A DNA stretch of 64,000 bases from Candidatus Pelagibacter communis. GTDB lineage: Bacteria; Pseudomonadota; Alphaproteobacteria; Pelagibacterales; Pelagibacteraceae. This document shows positions 19,553-27,873 of this stretch, one piece after another. The stretch lies in contig NZ_CVSB01000029.1 of the NCBI RefSeq assembly GCF_001179845.1, positions 100,563-164,562 of the forward strand, given 5' to 3'. A program made the translations under genes and the position numbers. The number at the start of each line of letters is the position of its first letter. The first letter of the stretch is position 1. The notes under the pieces are model-generated. The model was given only the letters and a program-made list of their open reading frames with translations. It searched no databases and was not told where the DNA came from.

Positions 19553-20306
19553 CTCACACTGCCATCTAGATCATGAACCATTATTAAGTGATTTAGATAA
19601 TGTAATACAAAGATCAAAAGAAGTGGGTATAGAAAAATTATTAACTATCTCAACTTCGTTTGAAAGTTTTTCTAGGGTAAAAGAATTAATTAATAAAGAT
19701 GAGATGATCTATGGTACTATTGGTATTCATCCTCATGAAAGCTCCACGGATATTATCAATTCAAAACAAATCATTGAAAGTCTCAATGAAAACTCAAAAA
19801 TTATTGGAATTGGAGAAACTGGGTTAGATTTTTATTACAACAATAGTGAAAAAGACAAGCAAATAGCAAGTTTTAAAGAACATATAGATGCATCCATAAA
19901 AACCAATGTTCCATTAATTGTTCATTCAAGAGATGCAGAAAAAGAAACTTTTGAGATTTTAAATGAATACAAAAATGAAAACCTTAAAATTTTAATGCAT
20001 TGTTTTACTGGATCTAAAGAATTCTCAGAAAAACTAATGACTTTAAATTCATACTTTTCAGCAAGTGGTATCATTACTTTTAAAAACTCATTAGATTTAC
20101 AAGATACGTTTAAATCTATTCCAATGGACAATATCTTAATTGAGACTGATAGTCCTTTTTTAGCACCCGTTCCTAAAAGAGGCAAAAAAAATGAACCATC
20201 ATTTATTGATTATACCGCTACAAAATTAGCTGAAATTAAAAATATATCCAAAGAGAATTTTATCAAAAAAACTACAGATAACTTTAATAAACTATTTTTT
20301 AATTGA
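19545..20306 (+). CDS. tatD: TatD family DNase/metal-dependent hydrolase
   Basis: TatD-type TIM-barrel hydrolase, in other bacteria a 3'-5' exonuclease involved in DNA repair. The 253 aa protein has MIDSHCHLDHEPL (first metal-binding HxH), GIGETGLDFYY (bridging Glu), VHSRDAEKET, MHCFTGSKEF and ETDSPFLAPVP (catalytic Asp). It follows metG with an 8 bp overlap. Confidence 0.94.
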   Translation: MIDSHCHLDHEPLLSDLDNVIQRSKEVGIEKLLTISTSFESFSRVKELINKDEMIYGTIGIHPHESSTDIINSKQIIESLNENSKIIGIGETGLDFYYNNSEKDKQIASFKEHIDASIKTNVPLIVHSRDAEKETFEILNEYKNENLKILMHCFTGSKEFSEKLMTLNSYFSASGIITFKNSLDLQDTFKSIPMDNILIETDSPFLAPVPKRGKKNEPSFIDYTATKLAEIKNISKENFIKKTTDNFNKLFFN

Positions 20307-20311
20307 AATTA

Positions 20312-21082
20312 ATGCAATTCATTATTTTAGGATGTGGTAGTTCAATGGGTGTACCAAGACCAGATGGTTTCTTTGGAAATTGTGATCCAAATAATAAAAA
20401 AAATTATAGAACAAGATGTTCAGCTTTAATAAAAACTACAGATGAAAACATTCTTATAGATACATCTCCTGACTTACGACAACAACTTTTAAGGCATAAA
20501 ATAAAAAAAATTAACAAAGTTTTATACTCTCATATGCACGGTGATCAGACACATGGGATTAATGATCTTAGAGCCTTTTTTATAAATAGAAAAAAACCAA
20601 TTGATATTTATGCAGATCAATCTACTTCTAAATATTTAAAAAATAGTTTTTCATATTGTTTTGATAAATTTTCAAAAGAATATCCAGCTACATTGAAACT
20701 AAATAAACTTAGTAAAAATTTACATGTAATAAATAATAAAAAAAAAATTAAGATTAAAACTATTTTAGTAGAACATGGAAATGTTAAATCTAACTGTTTT
20801 ATAATTGATAATAAAATTGCTTATATAAGCGATGTTAGTAAAATTTATAACAAAGATTTTAAATATTTTAAAAATATAAATTATTTAATAATTGATTGCT
20901 TGTGGTATAGATTTCATCCTTCACATTTTAATTTGGCAAAATCAATTGAAATGATTGAAATATTTAAACCAAAACATTCAATCTTAACTAATTTACATAC
21001 AGATCTAGATTACAAAATGCTAAAAAAAAAATTACCTAGAAATGTTGTACCAGCATATGATGGATTGACAATAAACTTATAA
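20312..21082 (+). CDS. MBL-fold hydrolase of the PhnP-like group, with an altered HxHxDH motif
   Basis: A 256 aa metallo-beta-lactamase fold protein (start MQFIILGCGSSMGVPRPDG) of the group annotated as phosphoribosyl 1,2-cyclic phosphate phosphodiesterase-like; the natural substrate is unknown. I use the ATG at 20312; a TTG at 20303 inside the tatD stop region is the longer alternative. The metal motif normally reads HxHxDH; here it is His74-Met-His76-Gly-Asp78-Gln79, so the last ligand is Gln. Later ligands are present (VEHGN, ISDVSK, FHPSHFNL, NLHTDLDY). It overlaps the end of the convergent glutathione peroxidase gene by 6 bp. Confidence 0.85.
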   Translation: MQFIILGCGSSMGVPRPDGFFGNCDPNNKKNYRTRCSALIKTTDENILIDTSPDLRQQLLRHKIKKINKVLYSHMHGDQTHGINDLRAFFINRKKPIDIYADQSTSKYLKNSFSYCFDKFSKEYPATLKLNKLSKNLHVINNKKKIKIKTILVEHGNVKSNCFIIDNKIAYISDVSKIYNKDFKYFKNINYLIIDCLWYRFHPSHFNLAKSIEMIEIFKPKHSILTNLHTDLDYKMLKKKLPRNVVPAYDGLTINL

Positions 21083-21619
21083 GCTATTTTCTATAGCTTT
21101 AATTATTTTTTTTGAAGTTGGTTTTGTAAATGATGCGAATGTATCTTGAACTTTACCCTCTTTATTAATTAAAATTTTATGAAAATTCCATTTAGGTTCT
21201 GCCGACTTACCATGATTTTCTTTTGCCCATTTAAAAAGTTCATGAGCATCTTTGCCTTTAACCTCAGTTAATGTGGTAAGAGGAAAGTTAATATTAAAAT
21301 TTACTTCACAAAATTCTTTAATATCAGCATTATTATTTTTTTCTTGATTAAACGAATTAGATGGAACACCAAGAACAATTAAACCTTTTTCTTTATATAA
21401 ATCCCACAATTCTTGTAATTCATCATATTGTTTTGTAAATCCACAGTAACTTGCTGTATTTACAACTAAAATAACTTTATTTTTGTAATCTTTAAAATTT
21501 ATTGTTTCGCCAGTTATACTCTCAATACTAAAATCATAAATTTTTTTTTCGTAGTTAGCAGTTGCTGAAGTTTTAAAAAAAAACATAATTATAGAAAATA
21601 AAAATATTACTTTTCTCAT
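21077..21619 (-). CDS. Glutathione peroxidase family protein, exported
   Basis: Thiol peroxidase of the GPx family, reducing H2O2 or lipid hydroperoxides. The 180 aa protein has an N-terminal signal peptide (IFLFSIIMFFFKTSATA), unusual for the mostly cytoplasmic family and pointing to the periplasm. The peroxidatic residue is Cys, not selenocysteine, in VNTASYCGFTKQYDEL; the GVPSNSFNQ block has the Gln and KWNFHK has the Trp of the active-site tetrad. It starts within the end of nhaA (4 bp overlap), so both are probably one transcript. Confidence 0.92.
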   Translation of the reverse strand: MRKVIFLFSIIMFFFKTSATANYEKKIYDFSIESITGETINFKDYKNKVILVVNTASYCGFTKQYDELQELWDLYKEKGLIVLGVPSNSFNQEKNNNADIKEFCEVNFNINFPLTTLTEVKGKDAHELFKWAKENHGKSAEPKWNFHKILINKEGKVQDTFASFTKPTSKKIIKAIENSL

Positions 21620-22797
21620 TTATTAGGTTTATTGGGTGTGAGTAATATTAAAAAATAACCAAATAAAGTTGACAACAACGATCCAGTTAATACGCCAATT
21701 TTTACACCATCCATATATTGCATGTTTTCTACAAAAGCTAAATTTCCAACAAATAAACTCATTGTAAAACCAATCCCAGTAAGAACTCCTACTCCATAAA
21801 AATTATACCAACTTGTATCATTTGGCATTTGAGCCACTTTCAATTTTATTGACACATATGAGAAGACAAAAACACCTAGTTGTTTACCAAGGAATAGTCC
21901 TAATACGATTCCAAGGGGAACCTTATCAAGTAATGAAGCGAACGACAAACCTTCGAGAGATACTCCAGCATTTGCAAATGCAAATAATGGCATTATTCCA
22001 AAAGCAACATATGGACTAATTGCATGTTCTATTTTTATTAATAAAGAAAAATCTTTTTCTTTTTTTCTATGCGGAATTGTCATGGCTAACAAAACTCCAG
22101 CAATAGTAGCATGGATCCCTGAGTTATGGGTGAAATCCCAAAGAAATAAACCAACAACTAAATAAGGTAAGAATTTTTTAATATTGAATTTGTTGATTAA
22201 CAACAAAACAATAAAAGCTAATAACATTAAAGTTAAATATTTAATGCTTAAATCACCAGAGTAGAAAAGGGCAATAATTACTATGGCTCCCAAATCATCA
22301 ATTATAGCTAATGCTGTTAAAAATACTTTTAATGATAAAGGAACCCTTTTTCCTAACAAGGATAAAACTCCCAAAGAAAAAGCTATATCGGTAGCTGACG
22401 GTATGGCCCATCCATTCAAAGTTTCGCTATCACCTAAATTTATAAAAACATAAAATAATGCAGGAACTAGCATTCCTCCCACAGCTGCTATTATTGGTAA
22501 TAAAGCTTGCTTTATATTTGAAAGCTCACCTTGTAAAAATTCTCTTTTAATTTCTAAAGTAACAAAGAAAAAAAAAATTGCCATCAAGGCATCATTAATC
22601 CAATGTAATACAGATAATTTTAATCCAAAATTATTTATACCTATAAATAAATATTTATTTAAAGTGTTAAAATATAAATCTGCTAGTCCAGAATTACTTA
22701 TAAATAATGCAATTATTGCAGCAAACAAAAGAACAAGACCACTAGCGGCTTCTAATTTAAAAAACCATCTAAAAGGTTTAGAGATATAATTAATCAT
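21616..22797 (-). CDS. nhaA: Na+/H+ antiporter NhaA
   Basis: Electrogenic sodium-proton antiporter of the inner membrane. The 393 aa protein has twelve predicted hydrophobic segments, the twin Asp of the ion site in ALAIIDDLGAIVIIALFYSG, SATDIAFSLGVLSLLGKRVP with the other conserved Asp, and GFTMSLFVGNLAF near the C terminus. For a marine cell it fits sodium export. It is followed by the overlapping peroxidase gene. Confidence 0.96.
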   Translation of the reverse strand: MINYISKPFRWFFKLEAASGLVLLFAAIIALFISNSGLADLYFNTLNKYLFIGINNFGLKLSVLHWINDALMAIFFFFVTLEIKREFLQGELSNIKQALLPIIAAVGGMLVPALFYVFINLGDSETLNGWAIPSATDIAFSLGVLSLLGKRVPLSLKVFLTALAIIDDLGAIVIIALFYSGDLSIKYLTLMLLAFIVLLLINKFNIKKFLPYLVVGLFLWDFTHNSGIHATIAGVLLAMTIPHRKKEKDFSLLIKIEHAISPYVAFGIMPLFAFANAGVSLEGLSFASLLDKVPLGIVLGLFLGKQLGVFVFSYVSIKLKVAQMPNDTSWYNFYGVGVLTGIGFTMSLFVGNLAFVENMQYMDGVKIGVLTGSLLSTLFGYFLILLTPNKPNK

Positions 22798-22805
22798 AAA
22801 AAAAA

Positions 22806-23273
22806 TTAAATTAGGTCTATAATAAATAGTTTTATATCTTGCAATGTTTCAAAAAGGTTAAATAATATGATTTCTAATGCTGGAAATACATTAATTAATG
22901 GAGTTTTTAGAGTATCTAGCAATATAATTAATGCTACAAAAGATATAATAAATACAATTAAATAAGAGAAAAACTTACTAACCTTGGTTGATGTATTTTT
23001 AGATGCATTATTATTTTTTTGCTTTTCTGAAGTTTTTTCTTTTTTTTTGTAATTTATTTCAGTTGTAATATTTTCTTCTTTTTTTTCAGCTTCAGTCTCA
23101 ATTTCTTCTTTAACAATTTCATCATTCAAGTTTAATACTTCATTATTTTCTTCTTCGATTTTATAAAACCAAATATGATTGCATGACCCACATTGCAAGT
23201 CTCGGCCTTCATCAGATATTAAAGAATTATCAATTTTGAATTGCTTGTTGCAATTTGGACAAGTGATTATCAT
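22806..23273 (-). CDS. MJ0042-type zinc-ribbon membrane protein
   Basis: A 155 aa protein with an N-terminal zinc ribbon (CPNCNKQFKI ... LQCGSCNHIW, two CxxC pairs at residues 4-7 and 27-30), a Glu/Lys/Asn-rich low-complexity middle at 45-95, and one transmembrane helix at about 103-122 (FFSYLIVFIISFVALIILL). This zinc_ribbon_4/5 architecture is common in alphaproteobacteria but its function is not established. It is upstream of nhaA with an 8 bp gap. Confidence 0.8.
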   Translation of the reverse strand: MIITCPNCNKQFKIDNSLISDEGRDLQCGSCNHIWFYKIEEENNEVLNLNDEIVKEEIETEAEKKEENITTEINYKKKEKTSEKQKNNNASKNTSTKVSKFFSYLIVFIISFVALIILLDTLKTPLINVFPALEIILFNLFETLQDIKLFIIDLI

Positions 23274-23366
23274 GCTTCGTTATATACCAGATTTTAACCA
23301 AATTTCTTTAATTTTGGCTTCTTTATACATTGAAATTATCAATAACTGCTGTATTAGTACTCGGAT

Positions 23367-23444
<78 letters not shown>

Positions 23445-23489
23445 TAAAAGTATTTATATTCAATATTTATTTAATCATTAACCTAAACT

Positions 23490-23525
23490 GGAGGATAAAA
23501 GGGAGGATAAAAGGGAGGATAAATA
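23490..23525. repeat. 12 bp tandem repeat, three copies
   Basis: The unit GGAGGATAAAAG occurs at 23490-23501 and 23502-23513, and a third copy with changed last bases (GGAGGATAAATA) at 23514-23525. It is 46 bp behind tRNA-Pro, just inside the left edge of the integrated element, and 60 bp before the DUF2167 start. Each unit contains an AGGAGG-like purine core, though far from any start codon. It could be an accessory (arm-type) recombinase site or simple slippage. Confidence 0.75.
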
Positions 23526-23584
23526 CAATTATTATTAGTGACAAATTGATAGTTTTATAATTAATTATTTGATAACGTAATTTC

Positions 23585-24505
23585 ATGAAAAGAATATTTT
23601 TATATTTATTTTCTATTATTTTTCTTTTTAGCACACAGCTAAACGCGATTGAAAAAAAAAAACTTACAGACACCGAATGGAATGAAAAAATTAATACCCT
23701 CAAATGGTATAATGAAGATGGAAAAAATACTTCTATAAAAATACCAGGTTCTAATGCAAACTTAAAAATTTATGAAAACGAGTTGTATCTACTTGGTCAG
23801 GATATTGATCAATATGATTGGTGGGCATATGGAAGAACTGAAGGAATGGATGCAATACGTGTTTTTGGTGATAATTATTCATACACAATAACTAAACCTG
23901 AAAACAATGGTTATGTTAAAATTGATGATTGGTCTGATGTTTCACCAGAAGAACTTATACAAGGTTTAAGAGATGCCAACACAGATCAAGGAGATGGATT
24001 ATCTTATGCTAAACAAATTAATTGGATTTATAAGCCAAGTTTAGATAAAGAAAAAAATCTTGTTACTTACTCATATAAAGTTATTTGGAATAATGATTCT
24101 ACATCAATGGAAAGCAAGAATATAATTCTAGGTCGAGAAGGTTATATCGATCAAACTTTTGTTTTTGGAGATTTATCGGATACAAGAAAAAATGCAGATC
24201 TCGCTAAAAGTGCAAGTTTAGATACCTCTTTTACTGAAGGTTATACTTATAAAGACTATAAATCAGGAGATAAGATAGCTGCAGCTGGTATAGGAGCATT
24301 AGTTGCAACATCTTTAGGCGTAAAGGCTTTGAAAAGTAGTGGGGGAGCGGCAGCTGCAGGAGGTATTCTATTACTTCTTAAAAAATTTTGGTGGATTTTG
24401 TTAGCACCTCTAGCTTTTTTAGGAAAATTATTTGGAGGTGGAGACAATGAACAGTCAAATAATACTTCAAAACCTAAAAGAAGAGCTAAAAAAAAAGATG
24501 ATTAA
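23585..24505 (+). CDS. DUF2167 family exported, membrane-anchored protein
   Basis: A 306 aa protein with a signal peptide (residues 1-21, LNA cleavage region), an extracytoplasmic domain with many aromatic residues (DQYDWWAYGRTEGMDAIRVF; VTYSYKVIWN; GREGYIDQTFVF), then a Gly/Ala-rich hydrophobic region (about 232-258) and a second helix LLKKFWWILLAPLAFLGKLF at about 262-281, ending in a Lys/Arg-rich cytoplasmic tail. The late GDKIAAAGIGALVATSLGVK motif fits DUF2167, whose function is unknown. It sits inside the tRNA-Pro element, and its stop overlaps the Shine-Dalgarno sequence of the PrsW-like gene, so the two are probably translated together. Confidence 0.75.
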   Translation: MKRIFLYLFSIIFLFSTQLNAIEKKKLTDTEWNEKINTLKWYNEDGKNTSIKIPGSNANLKIYENELYLLGQDIDQYDWWAYGRTEGMDAIRVFGDNYSYTITKPENNGYVKIDDWSDVSPEELIQGLRDANTDQGDGLSYAKQINWIYKPSLDKEKNLVTYSYKVIWNNDSTSMESKNIILGREGYIDQTFVFGDLSDTRKNADLAKSASLDTSFTEGYTYKDYKSGDKIAAAGIGALVATSLGVKALKSSGGAAAAGGILLLLKKFWWILLAPLAFLGKLFGGGDNEQSNNTSKPKRRAKKKDD

Positions 24506-24514
24506 GGATATCAT

Positions 24515-25333
24515 TTGTTTGGATCTGAACAAAACACTATAATATTATCTCTTTACGCTATACTTCCTGCTATAATTATTTTTTTTTATATTTATAAGAG
24601 AGATTATTTTCCAGAACCTCCTAGAATTGTTTTTATAACTTTATTATTAGGGGCAGGTATCAGCTTTCCTTTAATGATATTAATTCCTTTTTTCGAGGGT
24701 TATTTAGAAACAACAAACTTTGGAACTGAGTCTAATCATTTTTATATGTCATTTATAAGAGCAGCATTTTTAGAGGAAACTCTTAAGTTTTTAATCGTCA
24801 TCTACTATTGTTTGTATTTAAATGAATTTAATGAACCCATGGATGCTCTTGTTTATAGTGTAGCAGCATCTATTGGATTTGCTGTTTATGAAAACTGGGA
24901 ATACGTAATCTCAGGATCTAAAGTGAGCTTAGCATTTGCAAAAGATATTGCTTTAATAAGAGCTTTTTCTGCAGTTCCCCTTCATGCCTTGACAGGAGTT
25001 TTTATGGGTTTCTTTCTTATCGAAGCTATTTTTGATAAAATAAATAAGAAACTTTTTTTATTTTTAGCTTTATTTTTTCCTATTTGTTTACATGGTCTTT
25101 ATAATCTAATTTTATCATCTAATAATTTTTCTACTTATTGGATCTATATTCTGCTAATAGTTTTTATTATTAGAGCCTATTTTGTTTTCAGGAAAGAGAG
25201 AAATTTACAAAAATTTCAAAATAATAGATTTTCTAAAACTATCCCAAAGCACAGTGATATTATATTTTCTATCCTTGTAAGTGGTTTTATTTTATTTTCA
25301 TTTAATTATTTTGTTAATTTTGTACTTTATTGA
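24515..25333 (+). CDS. PrsW-like intramembrane metalloprotease (CPBP-related)
   Basis: A 272 aa integral membrane protein with about eight helices. The family motifs are EETLK (Glu87-Glu88, Lys91), ENWEY (Glu126) and two later His motifs, VPLHALTGVFMGFF and CLHGLYNLI. PrsW in Bacillus cleaves an anti-sigma factor within the membrane; the substrate here is unknown. The start is a TTG at 24515, supported by AAGGA at 24504-24508 with a 6 bp spacer; no ATG exists before residue 54. It is the second cargo gene of the tRNA-Pro element and directly follows DUF2167. No anti-sigma or sigma factor gene is nearby. Confidence 0.8.
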   Translation: MFGSEQNTIILSLYAILPAIIIFFYIYKRDYFPEPPRIVFITLLLGAGISFPLMILIPFFEGYLETTNFGTESNHFYMSFIRAAFLEETLKFLIVIYYCLYLNEFNEPMDALVYSVAASIGFAVYENWEYVISGSKVSLAFAKDIALIRAFSAVPLHALTGVFMGFFLIEAIFDKINKKLFLFLALFFPICLHGLYNLILSSNNFSTYWIYILLIVFIIRAYFVFRKERNLQKFQNNRFSKTIPKHSDIIFSILVSGFILFSFNYFVNFVLY

Positions 25334-25497
25334 TAAGTAATAGCTATCGAGAGGATTTTGAGAGGGTAAACGATAACTCAATTTGATATATCACTCACCA
25401 ATTAACGATTATTTTATGGGAAAAATGTCAATTTTTCTAATTCAATTATTAGATGAATTGGTATAAACACTTAATAAATTGGAGTTCAAGATTATAA

Positions 25498-25522
25498 GTT
25501 CGAATCCTGCCACTCCGACCAT
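25498..25522 (+). repeat. Right copy of 25 bp direct repeat (attR-like tRNA-Pro remnant)
   Basis: An exact copy of 23420-23444: the last 24 nt of tRNA-Pro including CCA plus one T. The sequence just before it (attataa) does not match tRNA-Pro, so the tRNA is not complete here. It lies 5 bp before the NDUFS4-like start codon and is probably the original tRNA 3' end displaced by integration. Confidence 0.85.
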
Positions 25523-25527
25523 CATTT

Positions 25528-25809
25528 ATGAAAAAAGCTATAATTTACATTCCAAATAAAAATCCAATGCAATCTGGATTAGCAAAAAATAGTAAATGGA
25601 TTTTAGAATTTAAAACTAAAGATCCAACAAAAAATCCTTTAATGGGTTGGGAGAGTTCATCCGATACATATACAGAATTAAAATTAGAATTTTCTTCAAA
25701 GGAATTGGCAATTAATTATGCAAAAAAAAAGAAGATAGATTTTGAATTAATTGAACCTCGAAAAAGAAAAACTGTAAAGAAATCCTACGCTGATAATTTT
25801 TTAAAGTAA
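25528..25809 (+). CDS. Complex I accessory subunit, NDUFS4-like (ETC complex I subunit family)
   Basis: A 93 aa protein of the NDUFS4/AQDQ family, an accessory subunit of NADH:ubiquinone oxidoreductase shared by alphaproteobacteria and mitochondria. Visible blocks are AIIYIPNKNPMQSGLAK, WILEF, NPLMGWESSSDT, LEFSSKELAINYAKKK and the C-terminal KSYADNF. It begins 5 bp after the tRNA-Pro remnant, so before integration it probably lay directly behind the intact tRNA-Pro. Confidence 0.9.
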   Translation: MKKAIIYIPNKNPMQSGLAKNSKWILEFKTKDPTKNPLMGWESSSDTYTELKLEFSSKELAINYAKKKKIDFELIEPRKRKTVKKSYADNFLK

Positions 25810-25812
25810 ATA

Positions 25813-26805
25813 ATGTTTAGATTTTTTACACAACGAAATTGGTTCCTTTGGTCATGGATTGGTTCAGCTATTATTCTATCATCTCTTTGGATCCAGGTTA
25901 AAATAGATGTTAAAATTAACGAATGGTTTGGTGAATTTTATGACATGATTCAAAAAGCACTTGGTGCTCCAAACTCAATTACAATAGCAGAATATTGGTC
26001 AAGTTTATTGTCTTTTATAACATTGGCAGCAATTTATGTTGGTGTTGCAGTAATAGTCAGCTTTTTTACTTCACACTATTTGTTTAGATGGAGGACAGCT
26101 ATGGTCGAGTGGTATCACAGTGTTTATGATAAAGCCCGAAAAATTGAAGGAGCGGCTCAAAGAGTTCAAGAGGATACAATAAAGTTTTCTAGAATAATGG
26201 AGTCTTTAGGAACGAGCTTAATTGAAGCTGTAATGATACTTGTTGAATTTATGCCTATCTTATTTGGATTAAGTATAGGAATACCAATATTCTTTTTTGG
26301 TGATTGGGATTATGGTTTAATTGTTGGTGCTTTAATTTGGTCAGTTGGAGGAACAATTTTTCTAATTTTACTAGGTTTAATTTTAAGATTGGTTGGAGTT
26401 GAGTACGATCTCCAAAAAAAAGAGGCGGCTTATAGAAAAATACTTGTAATTGCAGAAGACGATGGAACAGTACGACCAAAAACTATTGAAGAATTATTTG
26501 ATGGTGTAAGAAGTATTCATTTTTTGAGTTACATTAGATATTTGTATTTTAATATTGGAAGAATAGCTTATTTACAAGCTAACGTTTTGTCGGCTTATGT
26601 TTTCTTAGCACCTGCTATAGTTGCTGGCGCAGTAACCCTTGGGGTGATGCAGCAAATAATAAGAGCATTTGGACGAGTAGAGGGATCAATGCAATATATA
26701 TTAAAAGCATGGCCTACAATCATTGAGCTTGCTAGCGTATACAAGCGTTTAAGAGAATTTGAATCTAAAATTAAATATGAAGAATTTACCGATGAAAAAG
26801 CTTAA
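25813..26805 (+). CDS. SbmA/BacA family peptide transporter
   Basis: A 330 aa inner-membrane protein of the SbmA/BacA family, proton-driven importers of peptides (bleomycin, microcins, proline-rich antimicrobial peptides) that are also related to long-chain fatty acid ABC exporters. Visible traits are six to seven hydrophobic helices, FRWRTAMVEWYHSVYDKARKI, the family block RVQEDTIKFSRIMESLG, VEYDLQKKEAAYRK and a GRVEGSMQYILKAWPTIIEL C-terminal block. No ATP-binding domain follows, so this is the ATPase-free form. It sits between NDUFS4 (3 bp gap) and glpX (1 bp overlap). Confidence 0.9.
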   Translation: MFRFFTQRNWFLWSWIGSAIILSSLWIQVKIDVKINEWFGEFYDMIQKALGAPNSITIAEYWSSLLSFITLAAIYVGVAVIVSFFTSHYLFRWRTAMVEWYHSVYDKARKIEGAAQRVQEDTIKFSRIMESLGTSLIEAVMILVEFMPILFGLSIGIPIFFFGDWDYGLIVGALIWSVGGTIFLILLGLILRLVGVEYDLQKKEAAYRKILVIAEDDGTVRPKTIEELFDGVRSIHFLSYIRYLYFNIGRIAYLQANVLSAYVFLAPAIVAGAVTLGVMQQIIRAFGRVEGSMQYILKAWPTIIELASVYKRLREFESKIKYEEFTDEKA

Positions 26806-27746
26806 TGGCTATAGATAAAAAATTTGTTGATCAGTTGATTAATGTATCATCAAAAGCTGCACTATCATCCTCATACCTAGTTGGAAAAAAAGATAAAATT
26901 GCAGCAGATAAAGCTGCAGTTGACTCAATGAGGTCAGAACTTAACAAAATGGATATTCAAGGTAGAATAGTCATAGGCGAAGGTGAATTGGATGATGCAC
27001 CAATGCTTTATATTGGAGAAAAACTTGGAAGTAAAAATGGTCCTGAATTAGACATAGCTGTTGATCCTTTGGAAGGAACAAATTTTGCTGCTAATAATCT
27101 ACCAGGAGCATTATCTGTTATTGCAATATCAGAAAAAAACAATTTATTTAACGCACCAGAAACTTATATGGATAAAATCTCAACAAGGGTTAAAGAAAAA
27201 AATGTTGTTGATCTTGATTATTCTATTAAAAAAAATATTTCAAATCTAAGTGATTATTTAAATAAGAAACCTGAAAATTTAACAGCATGTCTATTGGACA
27301 GACCAAGGCATAAAAAAATTATAAATGAACTCACTGATCTAGGAGTAAAACTAAAGTTAATCACCGATGGTGATGTATCTGGAGCTTTAATGGTAACAGA
27401 TGATAAGTTTAATGTAGATATATTTTTAGGAATTGGTGGTGGGCCAGAGGGTGTTTTGGCTGCTGCTGCATTAGATGCTTATGATTGCAGTTTTCAAGGA
27501 AGATTTTTATTTAAGACTAATGAAGATATAACTAGAGCAAAAAAAATGGGTATAAAAAATTTATCAAAAAAATATGAAATTAATGAAATAGTTTCAGGTG
27601 ATTCAATTTTTTGTGCAACGGGAATAACTTCTGGTGATTTAGTTTCAGGTATTAAAATTGAAGATGATTTTTTTGTTTCAGAAACATTGGTCACTCACAA
27701 ATCTACTGGATTAAAAGAGGTAATTAAATTGAAACAAAATATTTGA
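26805..27746 (+). CDS. glpX: Class II fructose-1,6-bisphosphatase (GlpX)
   Basis: Hydrolyses fructose-1,6-bisphosphate in gluconeogenesis. The 313 aa protein has the GlpX motifs GRIVIGEGELDDAPMLYIGE and the metal-binding DIAVDPLEGTNFAANN, then ITDGDVSGAL and GIGGGPEGVLAAAALDAYDC. The ATG shares one base with the end of the SbmA-like gene. In SAR11 this enzyme supports gluconeogenic growth on organic acids (pathway inference). Confidence 0.95.
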   Translation: MAIDKKFVDQLINVSSKAALSSSYLVGKKDKIAADKAAVDSMRSELNKMDIQGRIVIGEGELDDAPMLYIGEKLGSKNGPELDIAVDPLEGTNFAANNLPGALSVIAISEKNNLFNAPETYMDKISTRVKEKNVVDLDYSIKKNISNLSDYLNKKPENLTACLLDRPRHKKIINELTDLGVKLKLITDGDVSGALMVTDDKFNVDIFLGIGGGPEGVLAAAALDAYDCSFQGRFLFKTNEDITRAKKMGIKNLSKKYEINEIVSGDSIFCATGITSGDLVSGIKIEDDFFVSETLVTHKSTGLKEVIKLKQNI

Positions 27747-27792
27747 TGATATACTTGATTAATTATCTAATTTACAATAAAAAGCAGCTTTT

Positions 27793-27867
27793 GGTCCCTT
27801 CGTCTATCGGTTAGGACACGTGGTTTTCATCCTCGAAAGAGGGGTTCGATTCCCCTAGGGACCGCCA
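27793..27867 (+). tRNA. tRNA-Glu (anticodon TTC)
   Basis: A 75 nt tRNA: acceptor GGTCCCT/AGGGACC, D arm GTC...GAC, anticodon stem CGTGG/CCTCG with loop TTTTCAT (anticodon TTC), T arm GGGG-TTCGATT-CCCC, discriminator G and encoded CCA. The middle pair of the anticodon stem is a T-T mismatch. The accessory block of glycosyltransferases and recombinase starts 6 bp behind it. Confidence 0.95.
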
Positions 27868-27873
27868 AAAAAC

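Noticed and set aside
23467..23703. A - strand frame with repeated PFIL residues
   Set aside because: The repeat comes from the 12 bp tandem DNA repeat; the rest is antisense to the DUF2167 gene.
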